Made by a program: the position numbers and the translations under genes | Notes under the pieces: generated by a model | Told to the model about the DNA's origin: nothing | Seen by the model: the letters and a program-made list of their open reading frames with translations, nothing else | Databases searched by the model: none | Assembly (NCBI RefSeq): GCF_030930995.1 | Contig: NZ_CP133217.1 | Location: forward strand, 3,338,001 to 3,402,000 | DNA: 64,000 nucleotides | Reading direction: 5' to 3' | DNA from: Thiothrix subterranea | GTDB taxonomy: Bacteria > Pseudomonadota > Gammaproteobacteria > Thiotrichales > Thiotrichaceae | In this document: positions 60,632-64,000 of the stretch, piece after piece | How the letters are laid out: the number at the start of each line of letters is the position of its first letter | How positions within the stretch are numbered: the stretch's first letter is position 1

Positions 60632-62725
60632 TTACTCGCCTTCGCCCACTGCTTTCATGCTCAAACGCATCCGACCTTGGCGGTCGATTTCGATGACTTT
60701 GACTTTAACCACATCGCCTTCGTTGACGAAATCGGTCACGCGCTCAACGCGCTCGTCGCTGATTTGTGAAATATGCAGCAAACCGTCTTTGCCCGGCAAG
60801 ATAGTGACAAATGCACCGAAGTCCATCAGACGCACGACTTTACCGGTGTAAACCTTGTTCAATTCCACTTCGGCAGTAATCGCTTCGATCATGCTGCGAG
60901 CTTCATAAGCAGCTTTGGCGTCAATTGCCGCAATTTTGATGAAACCTTCGTCATTGATGTCAACACTTGCGCCAGTCGCAGCGGTGATACCACGGATGGT
61001 TTCGCCGCCTTTACCGATGACTTCGCGGATTTTGTCCGGGTTGATTTTCATGGTGACGTAACGTGGGGCGTATTCGGACACTTCATCACGCGGCGCTTCA
61101 AGACCTTTCGCCATTTCACCCAAGATGTACAAACGGCCTGCTTTGGCTTGCACCAACGCTTGCTGCATGATTTCTTTGGTAATGCCGGTGATCTTGATGT
61201 CCATTTGCAGCGCGGTGATACCATCAGCAGAACCGGCTACTTTAAAGTCCATATCGCCGAGGTGATCTTCGTCGCCGAGGATGTCGGACAATACCGCAAA
61301 ACGCTCACCTTCTTTGATCAAACCCATTGCGATACCCGCGACTGGCGCTTTCAACGGCACGCCCGCGTCCATCATCGCCAAGGAACTGCCGCACACGCTC
61401 GCCATTGAGCTAGAACCGTTGGATTCCGTGATTTCAGACACGCAACGAATGGTGTAAGGGAAATCGTCAGTGCTTGGCACCATCGCTTTCACGCCACGTT
61501 TTGCCAAACGTCCATGACCGATTTCACGACGCTTCGGTGAACCGAAACGCCCGGTTTCACCGACGCTGTACGGCGGGAAGTTGTAGTTAAACAGGAAGTT
61601 GTCTTTGTATTCGCCGGTAATCGCATCAATCACCTGTGCATCGCGTTCTGTACCCAGTGTGGTCACAACCAACGCCTGTGTTTCGCCACGGGTGAACAGC
61701 GCAGAACCGTGAGTACGTGGCAATACGCCGACGCGCACGGTAATTTTACGCACGGTATCCAGCGCACGACCATCGATACGGGGCTTACCATCGAGGATGC
61801 TGCCGCGCACGACTTTCTTTTCAGCGTTTTTGAATTCGCCTTTGATTTCGTCTGCGCTGAAACCCGTTTCGCCTTCTTTCGCTGCCAGTTTCTCAACCAA
61901 TGCGCCTTGCACGTCGTGGATGCGGGCATAACGCGCTTGCTTGTCCGCAATTTGGAACGCTTCAACCAAATCAGCCGAGCAAGCTGCTTCTACTGCGTCT
62001 GCCAATGCCGTGTTGGCTACCGGTGCAGACCAATTCCATGCAGGAGTAGCGACTTCTGCCGCCAATTCTTTGATGGCATTAATAGCGACTTGCATTTGTT
62101 CATGACCAAACATGACCGCGCCCAACATGACATCTTCGCTGAGTTCTTTCGCTTCAGATTCAACCATCAGCACGGCACAATCCGTACCGGCGATCACCAA
62201 ATCCAACTCAGAAGTAAGCAGGTCTTCTTTGGATGGGTTCAGCAAATAGCCGCCGTCACGGTAGCCCACGCGAGCTGCACCGATAGGGCCTTGGAAAGGC
62301 ATACCGGAAAGTGCCATGACCGCTGATGCACCCAGTAACGCCGGAATGTCAGCGCTAACCGATGGATTCATGGAAACTACAGTCGCAATCAATTGCACTT
62401 CGTGAGTGAAGCCTTCTGGGAACAGCGGACGCAATGGGCGGTCGATCAAACGTGCCACCAGCGTTTCTTCTTCGGTCGCACGCGCTTCACGCTTGAAGAA
62501 ACCACCGGGAATACGCCCAGCAGCATAGAATTTTTCTTGGTAATCAACCGTCATTGGGAAGAAATCGCGACCGGGCACAGTTTCTTTGCTGCCTACGACA
62601 GTGACCAGCACGCTGGTGTCATCCATCGTGATCATGACGGCGGCGGTGGCTTGTTTGGCGATTTCGCCGGTTTCGATAGTGACGGTGTTATTGCCGTATT
62701 GGAAAGTCTTGGTGATTTTTGCCAT
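60632..62725 (-). CDS. pnp: Polyribonucleotide nucleotidyltransferase (PNPase)
   Basis: This 697-residue 3'-5' phosphorolytic RNase has two RNase PH-like domains, then KH ([19 protein letters not shown]) and S1 ([31 protein letters not shown]) domains at the C-terminus. It is part of the degradosome, which in gammaproteobacteria can include RhlB, also in this window. It follows rpsO, separated by a terminator-like hairpin and a long stem resembling the RNase III-processed leader of E. coli pnp. Confidence 0.97.
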   Translation of the reverse strand: MAKITKTFQYGNNTVTIETGEIAKQATAAVMITMDDTSVLVTVVGSKETVPGRDFFPMTVDYQEKFYAAGRIPGGFFKREARATEEETLVARLIDRPLRPLFPEGFTHEVQLIATVVSMNPSVSADIPALLGASAVMALSGMPFQGPIGAARVGYRDGGYLLNPSKEDLLTSELDLVIAGTDCAVLMVESEAKELSEDVMLGAVMFGHEQMQVAINAIKELAAEVATPAWNWSAPVANTALADAVEAACSADLVEAFQIADKQARYARIHDVQGALVEKLAAKEGETGFSADEIKGEFKNAEKKVVRGSILDGKPRIDGRALDTVRKITVRVGVLPRTHGSALFTRGETQALVVTTLGTERDAQVIDAITGEYKDNFLFNYNFPPYSVGETGRFGSPKRREIGHGRLAKRGVKAMVPSTDDFPYTIRCVSEITESNGSSSMASVCGSSLAMMDAGVPLKAPVAGIAMGLIKEGERFAVLSDILGDEDHLGDMDFKVAGSADGITALQMDIKITGITKEIMQQALVQAKAGRLYILGEMAKGLEAPRDEVSEYAPRYVTMKINPDKIREVIGKGGETIRGITAATGASVDINDEGFIKIAAIDAKAAYEARSMIEAITAEVELNKVYTGKVVRLMDFGAFVTILPGKDGLLHISQISDERVERVTDFVNEGDVVKVKVIEIDRQGRMRLSMKAVGEGE

Positions 62726-62786
62726 GACGTTGGGCGTTCCTTTGATAGGTGTTATTACAATTGCAAATGGAATGTCACGGGCAGGC

Positions 62787-62833
62787 TGTTGATAAAGATT
62801 CGGAAGTGAGCGTGATACAAACCTTTATCAACA
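62787..62833 (-). promoter_or_regulatory. Long stem in the pnp leader
   Basis: TGTTGATAAAG (62787-62797) pairs CTTTATCAACA (62823-62833), an 11-bp perfect outer stem with a 25-nt interior, about 60 bp upstream of pnp. Its place between rpsO and pnp matches the E. coli hairpin cleaved by RNase III in PNPase autoregulation. Confidence 0.6.
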
Positions 62834-62879
62834 ACCTTCCTGCGCGACGAATGATAGTAAACGATCAGTTCTTACATAA

Positions 62880-62908
62880 CAAAACACCGCACAATGGCGG
62901 TGTTTTGG
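62880..62908 (-). terminator. Intrinsic terminator/attenuator after rpsO
   Basis: CAAAACACCGC and GCGGTGTTTTG form an 11-bp perfect stem; on the minus strand it ends with T residues. It sits between rpsO and pnp and should allow some read-through. Confidence 0.8.
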
Positions 62909-62923
62909 AGTGGTTGCCCCGAC

Positions 62924-63193
62924 TTAGCGGCGCAGACCCAAGCTGGAAATCAGCGCTTGATAACGCGCCAGATCTTTACGCTTCAAGTAATCCAACATCT
63001 TACGACGCTGACTTACCATTGCCAACAACCCGCGACGGGAATGGTGGTCATGCTTGTGGGTTGCAAAATGGTCCGTCAGATGCTGAATACGCGCTGTTAA
63101 CAACGCAACTTGCACTTCCGGGGACCCGGTATCTGTGTCTGATTGGCGGTATTGTGCAACAACACCGGCCTTAATTTCTGCACTCAGAGACAT
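62924..63193 (-). CDS. rpsO: 30S ribosomal protein S15
   Basis: This 89-residue protein starts [15 protein letters not shown] and has the conserved [27 protein letters not shown] and [14 protein letters not shown]. It binds 16S rRNA in the central domain. The rpsO-pnp order is conserved in gammaproteobacteria. Confidence 0.98.
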   Translation of the reverse strand: MSLSAEIKAGVVAQYRQSDTDTGSPEVQVALLTARIQHLTDHFATHKHDHHSRRGLLAMVSQRRKMLDYLKRKDLARYQALISSLGLRR

Positions 63194-63298
63194 ATTCGCC
63201 TAGGCTCCAGATTAATGGTTGGTAAAAAGGCGTAGATTATACACATGAAGGCAAATGTAGTATAGTTCTGCCTAACATTAAAATAACTATCGGCTAGT

Positions 63299-64000
63299 AT
63301 GATGCGTGTTCAACATTATCATTATGGTATTCCTATCCAAAAATACTATTTTGCCCATACCACCAAACCCCGTTGGCGTGATGTATTGCTGCCCACTGCC
63401 TACATGGATTGTTATGCGGCAGACAAGCCAGCGTTATTTTACACCGAGAATCGGCATACCTTGCTGACTGATTTAACGGCGGATGAAACGGCAATTTTTC
63501 AAAACTTCCCCAAAGATACCCGTAATCAAATTCGGCGGTGCGAACAGGAACAGTGTTTTAACCTTAATCGCGATACCGCCTTGGCAGATTTTATTCCGCT
63601 TTATAATGCGTTTGCCACCGCACGCGGTTTGTCTTTATTTACTGATCAAGATGCTCGCGCCATTGGCAAGGAAAATTACTGTATTTTTAGCGTTGAGCAC
63701 GAAGGTCGCCCCGTGATTTGCCATTTTTACCTGCTCTCTCCGCCACAACAAGGCGTGACGAATTTGCTGATTTCAGCCAGTTCACAGGCGTACAACCATG
63801 ACCCGGATATGCGCCGTGCCATGGGGTTTGCCAATCGCTGCCTGCATTGGCAAGGAATGCGGCATTTCAAAGCGGCGGGATTCCACACTTACGATTGGGG
63901 CGGTTATGCCGTGGATACTACCGATCCGGTGATGCAAGGCATTAACCGCTTCAAACGTACTTTCAATGGGCAACTCACGCCAATTTACAATTACTACTCA
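63299..64000 (+). CDS. FemAB/GNAT-like protein, N-terminal part (runs off the window)
   Basis: An ATG at 63299 (or 63302) opens 234 codons to the window edge. The sequence has a FemAB/GNAT-like pattern: FPKDTRNQIRRCEQ, LYNAFATARGLSLFT, the strand EHEGRPVICHFYLL, and near the end YDWGGYAVDTTDPVMQGINRFKRTFNGQLTP, which resembles the GG...I..FK..FGG motif of this acyl/aminoacyl-transferase group. Targets in this superfamily include peptidoglycan and polysaccharide sugars; which applies here cannot be seen. Confidence 0.75.
   Translation, partial: MMRVQHYHYGIPIQKYYFAHTTKPRWRDVLLPTAYMDCYAADKPALFYTENRHTLLTDLTADETAIFQNFPKDTRNQIRRCEQEQCFNLNRDTALADFIPLYNAFATARGLSLFTDQDARAIGKENYCIFSVEHEGRPVICHFYLLSPPQQGVTNLLISASSQAYNHDPDMRRAMGFANRCLHWQGMRHFKAAGFHTYDWGGYAVDTTDPVMQGINRFKRTFNGQLTPIYNYYS

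Overview
The window reads as chromosomal DNA of a gammaproteobacterium, most likely a sulfur-oxidising Thiotrichales/Thiothrix-type organism. This is an inference from family resemblance and gene order (radC | coaBC-dut-algC-argB, rpsO-pnp, two LolC/E paralogues with LolD) plus a PHA synthase. Coding density is high. I saw no tRNA, rRNA or CRISPR array.

Layout. 1-7.0 kb: a partial LOV-type PAS protein, small envelope proteins, the LolC/LolE-like/LolD lipoprotein exporter, a DUF2062 protein and the DNA-uptake channel ComEC. 7.1-9.5 kb: one very large protein built of about 100 charged heptads with a C-terminal membrane anchor. 9.5-12.4 kb: purH, a small unknown gene and the N-end-rule leucyltransferase bpt. 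12.4-18.2 kb: two paralogous FNR-like regulators enclose a redox/envelope group (c-haem lipoprotein, thioredoxin-fold protein, His-rich beta-barrel, two membrane proteins). 18.4-28 kb: rhlB with a coupled unknown gene, a complete IS element with 9-bp target duplications, pckA, dbpA, a YajR-type transporter and ssb, followed by an unannotated region with RNA-like folds. 28-40.6 kb: housekeeping genes (radC, coaBC, dut, algC-type mutase, argB, thiL, nagZ) and an OppA-type binding protein. 40.6-44.5 kb: phaC split by a group II intron lying antisense to it. 44.5-51.5 kb: trmJ, a complete branched-chain amino-acid ABC operon (livKHMGF), smpB and a MoxR-type ATPase. 51.6-60.4 kb: a TCA-cycle cluster sucB-lpd-sucC-sucD-gltA-acnB on the minus strand, without sucA. 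60.6-63.2 kb: rpsO-pnp, then a partial FemAB/GNAT-like gene.

The most noteworthy signal is regulatory. The 8-bp palindrome TGTCGACA occurs three times upstream of pckA and three times upstream of sucB, at spacings near whole helical turns. One copy touches the -10 box of an excellent sigma70 promoter. This looks like a regulon, perhaps controlled by a FadR-type GntR factor not encoded here, that links gluconeogenesis to the TCA cycle. Other strong points are the antisense intron in phaC, an in-frame palindromic repeat inside sucB, two FNR paralogues that both lack the same iron-sulfur ligand, the heptad protein, and the possible structured RNA after ssb.
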